Of a stretch of 64,000 bases of DNA, positions 17,968-26,833 are shown piece after piece; position 1 is the first letter of the stretch; every line of letters starts with the position of its first letter. Origin of the DNA: Flavobacterium sp. MDT1-60 (GTDB taxonomy: Bacteria > Bacteroidota > Bacteroidia > Flavobacteriales > Flavobacteriaceae); assembly GCF_014844035.1 (NCBI RefSeq), contig NZ_CP062159.1, positions 3,534,001 through 3,598,000 of the forward strand, written 5' to 3'. Position numbers and translations under genes: made by a program. The notes beneath the pieces were generated by a model that was not told the DNA's origin, made no database searches, and saw nothing but the letters and a program-made list of their open reading frames with translations.

Positions 17968-18036
17968 TATCTTTAAATATTATAACTAAATGTCAATAAT
18001 AGATTATAATTGACAATTTCATATCCAATATCTTTG
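17967..18036 (+). promoter_or_regulatory. Shared-operator promoter 3 (AraC gene at 18095)
   Basis: ATCTTTAAATATTATAA (17969-17985) matches ATCTT-N7-TATAA, and 43 nt later TATCTTTG (18029-18036) is a TAnnTTTG box 59 nt before the ATG. It implies that the regulator gene is under the same control as the enzyme operons. Confidence 0.7.
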
Positions 18037-18094
18037 AAAAATAAAAGTTCCTAATTCACCATTTAAAAATTATCTAACTTTATTTTTCAAAATC

Positions 18095-19027
18095 ATGATA
18101 CCAAAACTTACCACAATTAGCAAATATAAAGACCAGATTGATTTTTTAAACCTACCTTTTCATGATTATCTAGACAACGATGAGTTTTCAATAGTAAAAG
18201 TTCATGAATGGGATCTGAAATTTCCTTTTCATTCGCCTACTTTTAGATCTGATTATTATAGTTTCACTATTGTCACTAAGGCAAATGGAAGTTTTACTGT
18301 GGGCGATAATAAATTTGATTTAAGTCCTAACCATGTGGTAGTAACCTGTCCTGATTCTTTTTTTAAAATTGATTGGACAGACATGGAAAAAGTTTATAAT
18401 ATAACATTCCTAAAATCTTTCATTTTAAAATACTTCCCTGGCGGGATTAATAACATTTTAGACTTTGATTCTAAGAATGGTTATTGCTGCTGCATTCCTG
18501 AAGATACAATGAATTATTTTGAGCAAACTTGTCTTGAAATATATGAAATTGCAACCTCGGATGCTTGTTATAAAGAAGAGATTATGGCAAACATGGCACT
18601 TAACCTCTTGTTTTTAGTGCAATTAGAACAGGGAAATGAATTGAATTTCAAAAAAAACAGCGAAAAAAACAATAAAATTATCATCGCTTTTCGTGAAAAT
18701 ATGGAAAACAATTTTAACGAATTGATTAATGGCAATTGTTCCGTACTTATGCGTATTAAAGAACACGCGCAAGTACTAAATTTAGATGAAAATTATTTAT
18801 GCAAGATCATAACGAGCTGTACCAAAAAAACTGTAAATGAATGGATAAACGAAAAACTTATAGATGAAATTAAGTATCTTCTAAAACATTCAGAAAAATC
18901 GATGAAAGACATCGCCTTCCTTTTTGGTTTTAGTGATCTGAATTATTTTTATAGCTTTTTCAAAACACATACCCTTTCTGCTCCAGGAGTTTACAGAAAA
19001 CAATATCAGAACTTACAACATGGTTAA
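18095..19027 (+). CDS. AraC-family transcription regulator (paralogue 2, group I)
   Basis: 310 residues. The N-terminal domain (FLNLPFHDYLDNDEFSIVKVHE, FHSPTFRSDYYSF, FTVGDNKFDL) is shared with the paralogues at 39631, 42575 and 43721. The C-terminal AraC domain has TKKTVNEWINEKLIDEIKYLL and MKDIAFLFGFSDLNYFYSFFKTHT as its second helix-turn-helix. The gene is preceded by the shared ATCTT-N7-TATAA promoter, so it may regulate itself and be the activator of the local regulon. The ligand is unknown. Confidence 0.87.
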   Translation: MIPKLTTISKYKDQIDFLNLPFHDYLDNDEFSIVKVHEWDLKFPFHSPTFRSDYYSFTIVTKANGSFTVGDNKFDLSPNHVVVTCPDSFFKIDWTDMEKVYNITFLKSFILKYFPGGINNILDFDSKNGYCCCIPEDTMNYFEQTCLEIYEIATSDACYKEEIMANMALNLLFLVQLEQGNELNFKKNSEKNNKIIIAFRENMENNFNELINGNCSVLMRIKEHAQVLNLDENYLCKIITSCTKKTVNEWINEKLIDEIKYLLKHSEKSMKDIAFLFGFSDLNYFYSFFKTHTLSAPGVYRKQYQNLQHG

Positions 19028-19192
19028 TGTTTATATTAAAATAAAGAATATAATCTCAACAAAAATTTGAATACTACTAAAGATGGTTAAATATCATCTT
19101 AAAAGTTAATAAATTAAGTCAACTTTAAACTATAAAACTGAGTACTATTTTTATAAAATAGTTCACATTGAGTATAAATATTTCTCTTAAAA

Positions 19193-20131
19193 ATGGCTAA
19201 AATAGAAAAAAAAGAAACGCACTATTTGTACGATAATGTAAAAGTCCTAGGCAGTAATTTCTCTGATGGACTCGTGGGTGACGATGATTTTTCATTAATA
19301 ATTTCAAAAATAGTCCACCCAAAAGAGAAACTTCCATGGACTTCTACATTACACCGTTCTACTTTTTTTGTAATTGGAATTGTTATAGATTCATATGGTT
19401 CCATGAGATACGAAGATGTTACAGTAGACATCACACCCAATATGCTTTTTATGAGTAAACCTGGAGATCTCCAAGAATTAAGATGGGAAGAAATAACGGA
19501 AACCTACGGTTTATTGTTTTCTGAAGATTTTATTATAAAACATGCCGGAATTTCAATTTATAAAACATTCCCTTTTCTGTTATTTGAAAGACATTTGCCA
19601 TTACATACTTCTGCAGAATTTCAACAAGAACTAAAAACAATTATTTTACTAATTTACCAGGAACTAAAAAAAGATTCGCCACTTAAAAAGAAATTATGTG
19701 CAAATCTGCTCACCAGAATTTTACTTAAGATAAAACAAGAATTCTGGGAAGGTTATAGTATAAATACTGTACAATCCCGAAATCCAGATATTTTGAACGA
19801 TTTTATACAAAATCTTGAGTATCACTATGAACAGCTTCAAAAAGGTAAAGTTAAGCATGTGCTGCATATAAAAGATTATGCCGAGATGCAGCAACTTCAT
19901 GAAAACTATCTGTCCACCATCTTAAAAGAAAGGACAGGAAAAACAGCTGGCCAGTTAATCGCCGAAAAAACGCTTTCTACTGCAAAGATTTTAATTAAGG
20001 ACTCTCAATACACTATGAAAGAGATTGCATATATGTTAGGATTTAGCTATACATCCTATTTTAGTATTTTTTTCAAAAAACATACAGGTCTTACTCCCTT
20101 AGATTACCGTAAAAAAAGCTTAGAGGAATAG
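19193..20131 (+). CDS. AraC-family transcription regulator (paralogue 3, group II)
   Basis: 312 residues. The N-terminal domain is typified by KIVHPKEKLPWTSTLHRSTFF, NMLFMSKPGDLQELRWEE and AGISIYKTFPFLLFERHLP, shared with the 40641 and 41616 genes. The C-terminal DNA-binding domain contains KDYAEMQQLHENYLSTILKE and MKEIAYMLGFSYTSYFSIFF. It follows the group I paralogue by 165 bp on the same strand. The same I-then-II order recurs at 39631-42557, indicating duplication of the pair. Confidence 0.87.
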   Translation: MAKIEKKETHYLYDNVKVLGSNFSDGLVGDDDFSLIISKIVHPKEKLPWTSTLHRSTFFVIGIVIDSYGSMRYEDVTVDITPNMLFMSKPGDLQELRWEEITETYGLLFSEDFIIKHAGISIYKTFPFLLFERHLPLHTSAEFQQELKTIILLIYQELKKDSPLKKKLCANLLTRILLKIKQEFWEGYSINTVQSRNPDILNDFIQNLEYHYEQLQKGKVKHVLHIKDYAEMQQLHENYLSTILKERTGKTAGQLIAEKTLSTAKILIKDSQYTMKEIAYMLGFSYTSYFSIFFKKHTGLTPLDYRKKSLEE

Positions 20132-20198
20132 ATCCTTATTCTCAATAGATAACTTAGCATTTATATCATAGCAAATCGTAAAACTTTAGTTAATTTTA

Positions 20199-20804
20199 AT
20201 GAAAAATAAATCAATTGAGATAATGTTCACACAAGTTAATACAGCTATTTCCAGATATGTGAACTTTACGAGAGAGGAGCTCGATATATTTAATTCTTTA
20301 TTGTATTTCAAACAAATCAAAAAAAAAACCATTATGCTTCAAAAAGGTGAAAAATGTACTTTTGATGCATTTGTGGTTCGTGGATGTATCCGGAAATACT
20401 ATATAGATGAAAATGGTTTTGAAGTAATCTTGCAATTTGCGGTCGAAAACTCATGGATTAGCGATATTTCCTTTAGCGATTACGAAACAACTGGCAGCCA
20501 TGTTTTTATTGAAACTATAGAAAATACCGATCTTTTGATCTTTAGTCCAGAAACCAAAGAGCAACTTTTGGTACGCGCACCCCGATTTGAGAGAGCTTTT
20601 AGAATTTTATTGGAGCGCCATTTAGCCGTTACCCAAAACCGTCTTCTTCATAATATTACTTGCACCGCAGAGCAAAGATATGATGACTTTCTGCAGAAGT
20701 ATCCCACCATACCATTACGTGTACCGCAACATTTTATTGCTTCTTATCTGGGTATCTCTCCAGAATTTTTATCAAAAATCCGAACCAGAAAACTTAAATC
20801 CTGA
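20199..20804 (+). CDS. Crp/Fnr-family transcription regulator
   Basis: 201 residues with a cyclic-nucleotide-binding-type barrel (KKTIMLQKGEKCTFDAFVVRGCIRKYYID, FAVENSWISD) and a short C-terminal helix-turn-helix (VPQHFIASYLGISPEFLSKIR). It is the compact Bacteroidota type without an obvious cAMP-binding Arg-Ser pair, so the ligand is uncertain. An alternative start at 20223 (MFTQVN) fits related proteins better, but neither start has a clear ribosome-binding site. It lies between the AraC cluster and the pirin gene, 83 bp before the latter, and may control it. Confidence 0.82.
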   Translation: MKNKSIEIMFTQVNTAISRYVNFTREELDIFNSLLYFKQIKKKTIMLQKGEKCTFDAFVVRGCIRKYYIDENGFEVILQFAVENSWISDISFSDYETTGSHVFIETIENTDLLIFSPETKEQLLVRAPRFERAFRILLERHLAVTQNRLLHNITCTAEQRYDDFLQKYPTIPLRVPQHFIASYLGISPEFLSKIRTRKLKS

Positions 20805-20887
20805 TTTTTTTAGTAAATCTTGTCCCAGTTCAATGCACAGGTTTTATTTATGGTAGAAATTTGCTGCGAACCAAAACATTTAAAACT

Positions 20888-21763
20888 ATGGACAGGAAAG
20901 ATTTTATCAAAAAAGGACTTTTAGGAACAGGAATGTTTGTAGCCTCAGCCGCAGTTGCCAATATCATGAAGAATGATATTGACGAAATAAAACCACTTGA
21001 ACCGGTAGGCTTTAATCATCTGCCCTCCCTTGATACCCCGGTAACAGGAAATAGCGTCTTACACAAGGCCGAATCAAGAGGCCATTCTAATCATGGATGG
21101 CTTGATACACACCAGACTTTTAGTTTTGCCTCTTATTACAATCCTGACAGAATGCATTTTGGTGTCCTAAGAGTGCTTAATGATGATGTTGTAGACCCAT
21201 CAAAAGGATTTGGTACTCATCCTCATGATAATATGGAAATCATATCAATTCCCCTGGAAGGTGATCTGGAACATAAAGACAGTATGAACAATGTAGCCAT
21301 CATCAAAAAAGGTGACATTCAGGTTATGAGCGCAGGTACCGGAATTTACCATAGTGAATTTAACAATAACAAAGACAAACCTGTTAAATTTCTTCAGATA
21401 TGGCTTTACCCTAACAGAAAAAGTGTAGTACCGAGATACGACCAGATCACACTCAAGTCAAAAGAACGTCATAATAAATTCCAACAAATTTTATCTCCGG
21501 ACGCTAAAGATCAGGGTGTATGGATCCATCAGGACGCTTGGTTTCATCTGGGAATTTTCGATAATAAATTTACCAGTATATACCATATTAAAAAGAAAGG
21601 TAATGGGGTTTATGCTTTTATTATAAAAGGCAGCTTCCTGGTAAACGGTACGATTCTTAACGAAAAGGACGGAATGGGAATTTGGGATCTCGCTTCTCTT
21701 GAAGTAATTTCTCAGTCCGATGCTTCTGAAATGCTTCTGATGGAAGTTCCAATGACTATGTAA
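20888..21763 (+). CDS. Pirin-like (YhhW-type) protein with export signal
   Basis: 291 residues. The start at 20888 (MDRKDFIKKGLLGTGMFVAS) gives a Tat-like or Sec leader of about 30 residues; an upstream in-frame start exists at 20861. The pirin double cupin follows: HSNHGWLDTHQTFSFASYYN, FGTHPHDNMEIISIPLEG (metal-binding His residues) and VMSAGTGIYHSEFN. Pirin-family YhhW has quercetin 2,3-dioxygenase activity, and an oxygenase on plant phenolics is plausible here. The exported form is unusual. The VOC gene follows 12 bp later, probably in one operon. Confidence 0.82.
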   Translation: MDRKDFIKKGLLGTGMFVASAAVANIMKNDIDEIKPLEPVGFNHLPSLDTPVTGNSVLHKAESRGHSNHGWLDTHQTFSFASYYNPDRMHFGVLRVLNDDVVDPSKGFGTHPHDNMEIISIPLEGDLEHKDSMNNVAIIKKGDIQVMSAGTGIYHSEFNNNKDKPVKFLQIWLYPNRKSVVPRYDQITLKSKERHNKFQQILSPDAKDQGVWIHQDAWFHLGIFDNKFTSIYHIKKKGNGVYAFIIKGSFLVNGTILNEKDGMGIWDLASLEVISQSDASEMLLMEVPMTM

Positions 21764-21775
21764 AATATCTTTATC

Positions 21776-22135
21776 ATGCACATTCGACTATTGGTTGTAC
21801 GAACAGGGAATCCTGAAAGACTGGCGGATTTTTATAGCTTATTTGGATTAACATTTGAATATCACAAACATGGAAATTCTCCTTTCCATTATACAGCTGC
21901 AATGGGACAAACAATTCTGGAGATTTATCCATTAGCAAAGGAACAATCGGAACCCGATGTAAATTTACGTTTAGGTTTTGAAATTGTCAGCTTTAATGAA
22001 ACTATTCAGAAATTAAGGGACAATAATGTACGCTTTTTATCCGAACCTGCCATCACCGATTTTGGATTTATGACCATAATCGCTGATCCTGACGGCAGAA
22101 AAATTGAACTTTATGATCAACATACTCCTATTTGA
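21776..22135 (+). CDS. VOC-family (glyoxalase-like) protein
   Basis: 119 residues, a single vicinal-oxygen-chelate module: MHIRLLVVRTGNPERLADFY at the start, FHYTAAMGQTILEIYPL in the middle and FMTIIADPDGRKIELYDQ at the end, with the Glu ligand probable in KIELY. It may be a glyoxalase, dioxygenase or antibiotic-binding type; the length does not discriminate. It is probably cotranscribed with the pirin gene upstream. Confidence 0.78.
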   Translation: MHIRLLVVRTGNPERLADFYSLFGLTFEYHKHGNSPFHYTAAMGQTILEIYPLAKEQSEPDVNLRLGFEIVSFNETIQKLRDNNVRFLSEPAITDFGFMTIIADPDGRKIELYDQHTPI

Positions 22136-22352
22136 AATCCAGATAAGGTAAACATCAGGCAATTCAACATAGTAATATAATTGCATTCATTACGTTTTAC
22201 AACAATAATTTAGTTTTCAGTAAAGATATAATGCATTTTGCCTAAAGTTATTCTTTAGAAATTGAATGCAAAGGAACCAAACCTGAAAAACGAATAGCTG
22301 TTTTAATAAAAGCAGCGGGATTCGATTGATCATTTTCCAAAATGGCCCTACT

Positions 22353-22571
22353 ATGAAGAAGTTTGAAATAAAAAGTACAAATAATGGCAGATGGATCGTA
22401 TCACACCATGAATTCCCAAAATTTACCTGCACTTTTGAAGATAAAAAATTTACTTACAGCCTGAAAATTATTGGCCTTTCTGACCCAGGAGGTAATCCCG
22501 AAGAAATTAAGTTATTACATAAAATGGAAAAATGGTTAACTGAATACCATAAAGAGAAAATAAATGGATAA
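22353..22571 (+). CDS. Small protein of unknown function, 72 aa
   Basis: MKKFEIKSTNNGRWIVSHHE starts at 22353, and an in-frame start at 22326 is less likely. The composition is mixed alpha/beta with a C-terminal charged helix (IKLLHKMEKWLTEYHKEK). There is no signal peptide or known motif. The gene sits alone between the VOC and TlpA-like genes, and is supported by coding-like codon use and conserved-looking secondary structure only. Confidence 0.5.
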   Translation: MKKFEIKSTNNGRWIVSHHEFPKFTCTFEDKKFTYSLKIIGLSDPGGNPEEIKLLHKMEKWLTEYHKEKING

Positions 22572-22638
22572 AATGTGCCTAAAATATATACTATCAATAT
22601 CATTCTTATTTCACCAGTTAATAAAAATTTAAAACCAA

Positions 22639-23712
22639 ATGATTAAAATCGAACTAAAACCAGTAAAGTGGGCATTATCCATTTTTATTTTAGCAATTGC
22701 AGGCCTACAGAGCCAAACTATCTTAAAAAACGATGTGAGCAAGTTTAAAATTCATGGCAGTATTAAAGGAGATATCACTGATAATTTTGCTTACTTATAT
22801 TATAATAATGTAGAGGACAGTGTGAAAATTGTCAATAATAATTTTGAATTTACAGGCGTAATTAATGATACGGTAAGTGCCCAGATTTATATCAAATCTG
22901 CTGAGAATGCTCCTCAGTTCTATTTAGAGAATAGTAACATTACCATTGAGATCAGTGCAAATAAGACAGATAAGGATGGGAAAACTATTGAAACAATGCA
23001 TATTGACGAAATTAAAGGATCTCATTCTTTACAGATACAGGAAGAATATTTAAAATTTTACCAATTGAATGCCGGGAAAAAAGATTTTAATAAAGTGCTG
23101 TATGCGAATTTGACAGGTTTTTTAAAAAAACATCATACTCATCCTTTTAGCGGGGCGATATTGGCTGAATTGGCAATGGTTAATCCTATACTTAGCAAAA
23201 AGGAATTAAATTCGCTTTATTCTATTTTAGATATTACCAAACAAACTGATCAAGACCTCCGATTCTTTAAAAAAGGAATTGACAGGTTGGGCACTTATTC
23301 GGTTGGAAAACCTTTCTTAGAATTTGAATTACTAGACCAAAAAGGCGCTCTAATTCATTTAAAGAAATTCAGTGGAAAAATCATACTTATTGATTTTTGG
23401 GCTTCATGGTGTGGACCCTGCAGAAAAAAAAGCCCTGAACTTATTGCTTTAAAGCAGCAATTTGCGGCGGCTAATTTTGAAATAATTGGTATTTCCAGAG
23501 ATAAAAATAAAAAACAATGGAGTGCGGCTATAGAAAAAGATAAGTTAGACTGGATAAATTTACTGGATGAGGATCAAAAAATCGAAAACCTTATCGGAAT
23601 AGAAAACATCCCCTACAACTACCTTATCGATGAAAAAGGTATTATAATAGGTATTAATCTTTCCACAACAGATATAATTAAAATTTTATCAGCTACTACC
23701 AAAAAAGTCTAA
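22639..23712 (+). CDS. TlpA-like thiol-disulfide oxidoreductase (DUF4369-thioredoxin)
   Basis: 357 residues: a signal peptide, an N-terminal beta-rich DUF4369-type domain (FKIHGSIKGDITDNFAYLYY, PQFYLENSNITIEI), a helical linker, and a thioredoxin fold with WASWCGPC (Cys258 and Cys261) and the cis-Pro loop ENIPYNYLID. It acts in the periplasm, reducing disulfides or supporting cytochrome maturation. The gene stands alone, ending at a bidirectional terminator. Confidence 0.87.
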   Translation: MIKIELKPVKWALSIFILAIAGLQSQTILKNDVSKFKIHGSIKGDITDNFAYLYYNNVEDSVKIVNNNFEFTGVINDTVSAQIYIKSAENAPQFYLENSNITIEISANKTDKDGKTIETMHIDEIKGSHSLQIQEEYLKFYQLNAGKKDFNKVLYANLTGFLKKHHTHPFSGAILAELAMVNPILSKKELNSLYSILDITKQTDQDLRFFKKGIDRLGTYSVGKPFLEFELLDQKGALIHLKKFSGKIILIDFWASWCGPCRKKSPELIALKQQFAAANFEIIGISRDKNKKQWSAAIEKDKLDWINLLDEDQKIENLIGIENIPYNYLIDEKGIIIGINLSTTDIIKILSATTKKV

Positions 23713-23792
23713 GATTTTTTTTTAAAATCTGAAAGCCTATCCTATGTAAAAACTAGACTTGCTGTGAATCATTTTTCAATACTTTAAATTAT

Positions 23793-23830
23793 AAAAAAGA
23801 TGGGATCGTTAAAACTAACCCCATCTTTTT
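23793..23830. terminator. Bidirectional terminator between convergent genes
   Basis: AAAAAAGATGGG pairs with CCCATCTTTTTTT around a short GTT/AAC-stabilised loop. It serves the TlpA-like gene on the plus strand and the hydrolase operon on the minus strand. Confidence 0.8.
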
Positions 23831-23847
23831 TTCTCCTAATTATTTAC

Positions 23848-24714
23848 TTATTTACCTGTTTTTCTCAAAAGAAAATCTTTAATAAGTGCCCCCATTTCAC
23901 TACCAAAACTTTCAAGTGCAAAGTGTCCTGTGCTGAACAAATGAAACTCTAAATTTTTCACGTCTTTTTTGAAAGCTTCAGCTCCCACGCCTGGAAAAAT
24001 ATAATCATCTTTTCCGTATACAATCAACATTTCAGGGTTGGATTTTCTGAAATATTCCTGCCATTCCGGATACAATGGCACATTGGTTCTGTAATCATAA
24101 AAAAGTGCCAATTGAATATCACCATTTTCTGGGCGTTCTAAGTGTCTTAAATCAATTTCCCAGTTGTCCGGCGAAATTACAGCAGTATCTGGAACATTGT
24201 GTGTATATTGCCATTTCAGTCCGTCAGGAGCATGAAAAGTACTTAATGTAGCTGCTGCTTCTTTGTCATTTCTATCTTTCCAAAGTGCTCTAAATGGATC
24301 CCAGAAAGTCTCAAGACCTTCTTCATAAGCACAACCATTTTGTACAATCAGCGTCTCTATGCTGTCAGGATTTCTGCTGGCAATTCTAAAACCAACTGGT
24401 GCACCATAATCCATTAAATAAAGACTGAATTTTTTAATATCCAATTCATCCAATAATGTTTTTACAATATTGCTGAAATTTTCAAATGTATAAGCAAAAT
24501 CCGCCAATGGTGGTTGCTCACTTCTGCCATAACCTGGATAATCCGGTGCTATTAAATGAAAATCATCTGACAGATCATTTATTAAATTTCGAAACATGTG
24601 TGACGATGTTGGATATCCGTGAAGCAACACTAGTGTTGGCTTGTTTTTATCACCGGCTTCTCTGTAAAAAATCTCTACTCCATTAATTTTTCTTGTATGG
24701 TAACTTGTTTTCAT
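23848..24714 (-). CDS. Alpha/beta hydrolase, Asp-nucleophile type (paralogue of 14710)
   Basis: 288 residues with LVLLHGYPTSSHMFRN, the nucleophile elbow LMDYGAP (Asp102), FHLIAPDYPGYGRS and the C-terminal STGHFALESFG His. It is closely similar along its length to the hydrolases at 14710 and 26834. It is probably an epoxide hydrolase or dehalogenase-like enzyme in the cytoplasm, with no signal peptide. It is the second gene after the DUF1348 protein, 54 bp apart, under promoter 4. Confidence 0.83.
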   Translation of the reverse strand: MKTSYHTRKINGVEIFYREAGDKNKPTLVLLHGYPTSSHMFRNLINDLSDDFHLIAPDYPGYGRSEQPPLADFAYTFENFSNIVKTLLDELDIKKFSLYLMDYGAPVGFRIASRNPDSIETLIVQNGCAYEEGLETFWDPFRALWKDRNDKEAAATLSTFHAPDGLKWQYTHNVPDTAVISPDNWEIDLRHLERPENGDIQLALFYDYRTNVPLYPEWQEYFRKSNPEMLIVYGKDDYIFPGVGAEAFKKDVKNLEFHLFSTGHFALESFGSEMGALIKDFLLRKTGK

Positions 24715-24768
24715 AATACTGGGTTTTTAAATTAAACTTTTACTTTTTAAACTCTATTTTTAAATTGA

Positions 24769-25182
24769 TTACATAAATTTTCTGTCATTTTCTTTTATGG
24801 GCAAATCGTTGATGCAAGCAAACCTTCTCTGCATTAAGCCATCTTCATTAAATTCCCAATTTTCATTTCCATACGCCCTGAACCATTGCCCTTCTTCATT
24901 ATGATATTCATATTCAAATCGAACAGCTATTCGATTATCTGTATGTGCCCAATATTCTTTTTTAAGCCTATAGTCAAGTTCTCTTGACCATTTGCCCGTT
25001 AAGAATGTTACAATTTCTTCGGTGCCATTAATAAATAGATGACGGTTTCTCCATTCACTGTCAGCTGTATATGCCTGCGAAACTCTGTAGGGATCTCTAG
25101 TGTTCCAGGAATCTTCTGCCAATTGAATTTTCTCAATTGCCGTCTCCAATGTAAAGGGCGGAAGTGGATATCTCTTTACCAT
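24769..25182 (-). CDS. DUF1348 (SnoaL/NTF2-like) protein
   Basis: 137 residues with the complete DUF1348 pattern: [69 protein letters not shown] and [14 protein letters not shown]. The fold is an NTF2-like cone, and the family is uncharacterised but often binds small hydrophobic molecules. It is first in a two-gene operon with an alpha/beta hydrolase; its promoter is nearly identical to that of the operon at 15567. Confidence 0.85.
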   Translation of the reverse strand: MVKRYPLPPFTLETAIEKIQLAEDSWNTRDPYRVSQAYTADSEWRNRHLFINGTEEIVTFLTGKWSRELDYRLKKEYWAHTDNRIAVRFEYEYHNEEGQWFRAYGNENWEFNEDGLMQRRFACINDLPIKENDRKFM

Positions 25183-25211
25183 GATTTATATATTTAAGTA
25201 TTTCTATACCA

Positions 25212-25284
25212 CAAACTTAGGCATTGAATCTAATTGCATTTCTGTTATATTCTTACCAAAAATTATAATAAATAAAGATATTGG
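25212..25284 (-). promoter_or_regulatory. Shared-operator promoter 4 (DUF1348-hydrolase operon)
   Basis: ATCTT-N7-TATAA, 43 nt, then TAAGTTTG (25219-25212) in transcription direction. Nearly identical over ~90 bp to promoter 1 at 15732-15804, so one probably arose by duplication of the other together with its hydrolase. Confidence 0.7.
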
Positions 25285-25426
25285 TGTCCAGTTCTTTATT
25301 CATTAAATGAAAAAGAACTAAGCTGTCTAATCATATAGAAAAACCGGTTTTGAAAAAAATATTTTGCTTACTAAAAATCATCAGGATCTGAGCTTTATTA
25401 GAATTTTAATCAGTATGACATAGCCT

Positions 25427-25458
25427 AAAATAAAAAGCAGCATCCAATTGAATGCTGC
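25427..25458 (-). terminator. Terminator of the hydrolase-amidohydrolase-DoxX operon
   Basis: Read leftward, GCAGCATTCAATTGGATGCTGC forms an 8-bp stem followed by TTTTTATTTT. It lies 134 bp past the DoxX stop and upstream of promoter 4. Confidence 0.7.
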
Positions 25459-25591
25459 CATTTTAAAAAGCGAATTAATTTATTAACAACGCTGGTTTTT
25501 CAGCCTAATTATAACCTTTCATTTTTAATTAGATAATGTAATCATGTCTTAAAAGATTAGAGTCGTGATGCTAAAAACTCTAAATCTTTAT

Positions 25592-26017
25592 TTACTTTTC
25601 CCTGCTGATATAGTGATCCATTGAATATTTACCTGCACCAATAAAGCATATTAGTAAAAAACAAAGACTATAAATTAAGGGAACATCTCTTACCAGAGCC
25701 GGATCATTAAAATGTAATACAAAATAACCTGTGAGAGTAACCGCTAAAATAGGTAAAGTTGCTATACGTGTCATTAAACCAAGTATGATAAAAATAGGCA
25801 TGATAAGATTTGCAGTTGTTGCAAAAGCTTGATTTAACGCTTCAGGAAGACCTAAAGGATTAGGAACAACCTCTGCAATCTCCGTCCCAATCCCTATTTT
25901 TTTTAACCCATGCGCATAAATCAGTTCGCATGAAATGGCGATCCTAAAAAAAAGCAAAACAATGTTATTCAATTTGGTTCCTAAATTTGAACGTAATAGA
26001 GAATGTATATATATCAT
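25592..26017 (-). CDS. DoxX-family membrane protein
   Basis: 141 residues, four hydrophobic segments. IVLLFFRIAISCELIYAHGLKKI is the first helix with the family His-Gly, followed by LIMPIFIILGLMTRIATLPILAV and FLLICFIGAGKYSMDHYI. DoxX proteins serve thiosulfate or quinone-linked redox in the membrane; the exact role is unknown. It is the last gene of the five-gene operon from promoter 5, 17 bp after the isochorismatase-family gene. Confidence 0.83.
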   Translation of the reverse strand: MIYIHSLLRSNLGTKLNNIVLLFFRIAISCELIYAHGLKKIGIGTEIAEVVPNPLGLPEALNQAFATTANLIMPIFIILGLMTRIATLPILAVTLTGYFVLHFNDPALVRDVPLIYSLCFLLICFIGAGKYSMDHYISREK

Positions 26018-26034
26018 TATTTCTATTTTTTCTG

Positions 26035-26724
26035 TTAGTGTTTAAGCATTGCTCTGCCATATTGAACACCTATCCCATATGAACCTCCATATTTTTGAAC
26101 TAAATCTGTCACCGCTGTATAAGTTTCTGATCTCGACCAGTCACGTTGCAATTCTAATAAATATTGCATTGATGTAATGGGTCTTGCTCCGGCCTGAACC
26201 ATACGGGTTACAGCCTGATTATGAGCTTCATCTGTCACATCTCCACTTGCATCTGTGATTACGTAAACAGTGTATCCATCATTTATGGCTGATAATGCAG
26301 GTCCTACAATACAAACCGAGGTCCATAAGCCGCCCATCACTATTGTTTTATTTCCTTTACTTACTACTTCTTTGTAAGCATTAGCATCTTCCCAGAAATT
26401 CATAGTGGTTCTGTCAAAATACTTAGTGCTTGATTTAGGATAAAACTCCAGAACTTCGGGAAAAACCGGTCCGCTAAAAGACTCTTCAGCTACAGTTGTT
26501 ATAACTGTAGGCACTTTAAAAATCTTAGATGCGCCTGCAACCAGGGCAGTATTAGTTCTAAGCTGATCCACGGGCATATTACCCACTGCAAATGCCATCT
26601 GGCTTTCATGATCTACCAAAATCAAAGTATGATTTTTTGGGTTTAACAATTGTGGACTTGGTTTTTGTGCAAATGCATTTAGTGAAGACAACGCAACTGC
26701 TGCTGCTAAAATTAAATTTTTCAT
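26035..26724 (-). CDS. Exported isochorismatase-family hydrolase
   Basis: 229 residues with a cleavable signal (MKNLILAAAVALSSLNAFAQ). The cysteine-hydrolase triad reads Asp38 in LILVDHESQ, probable Lys101 in STKYFDRTTMNFW, and Cys138 in GGLWTSVCIVG. Related enzymes cleave isochorismate, nicotinamide or other amides. The periplasmic location argues for scavenging or detoxification and against siderophore biosynthesis. It lies between an exported hydrolase and DoxX in one operon. Confidence 0.83.
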   Translation of the reverse strand: MKNLILAAAVALSSLNAFAQKPSPQLLNPKNHTLILVDHESQMAFAVGNMPVDQLRTNTALVAGASKIFKVPTVITTVAEESFSGPVFPEVLEFYPKSSTKYFDRTTMNFWEDANAYKEVVSKGNKTIVMGGLWTSVCIVGPALSAINDGYTVYVITDASGDVTDEAHNQAVTRMVQAGARPITSMQYLLELQRDWSRSETYTAVTDLVQKYGGSYGIGVQYGRAMLKH

Positions 26725-26833
26725 AATGATTCAGATTTAATGGTTAATTTTTTTAACTGTTTGATTTTTATAACTTCTTTTTAATTAAAACTTTAGATCA
26801 ATTTTTAAATTGATTATCTATTACTAATTTCTT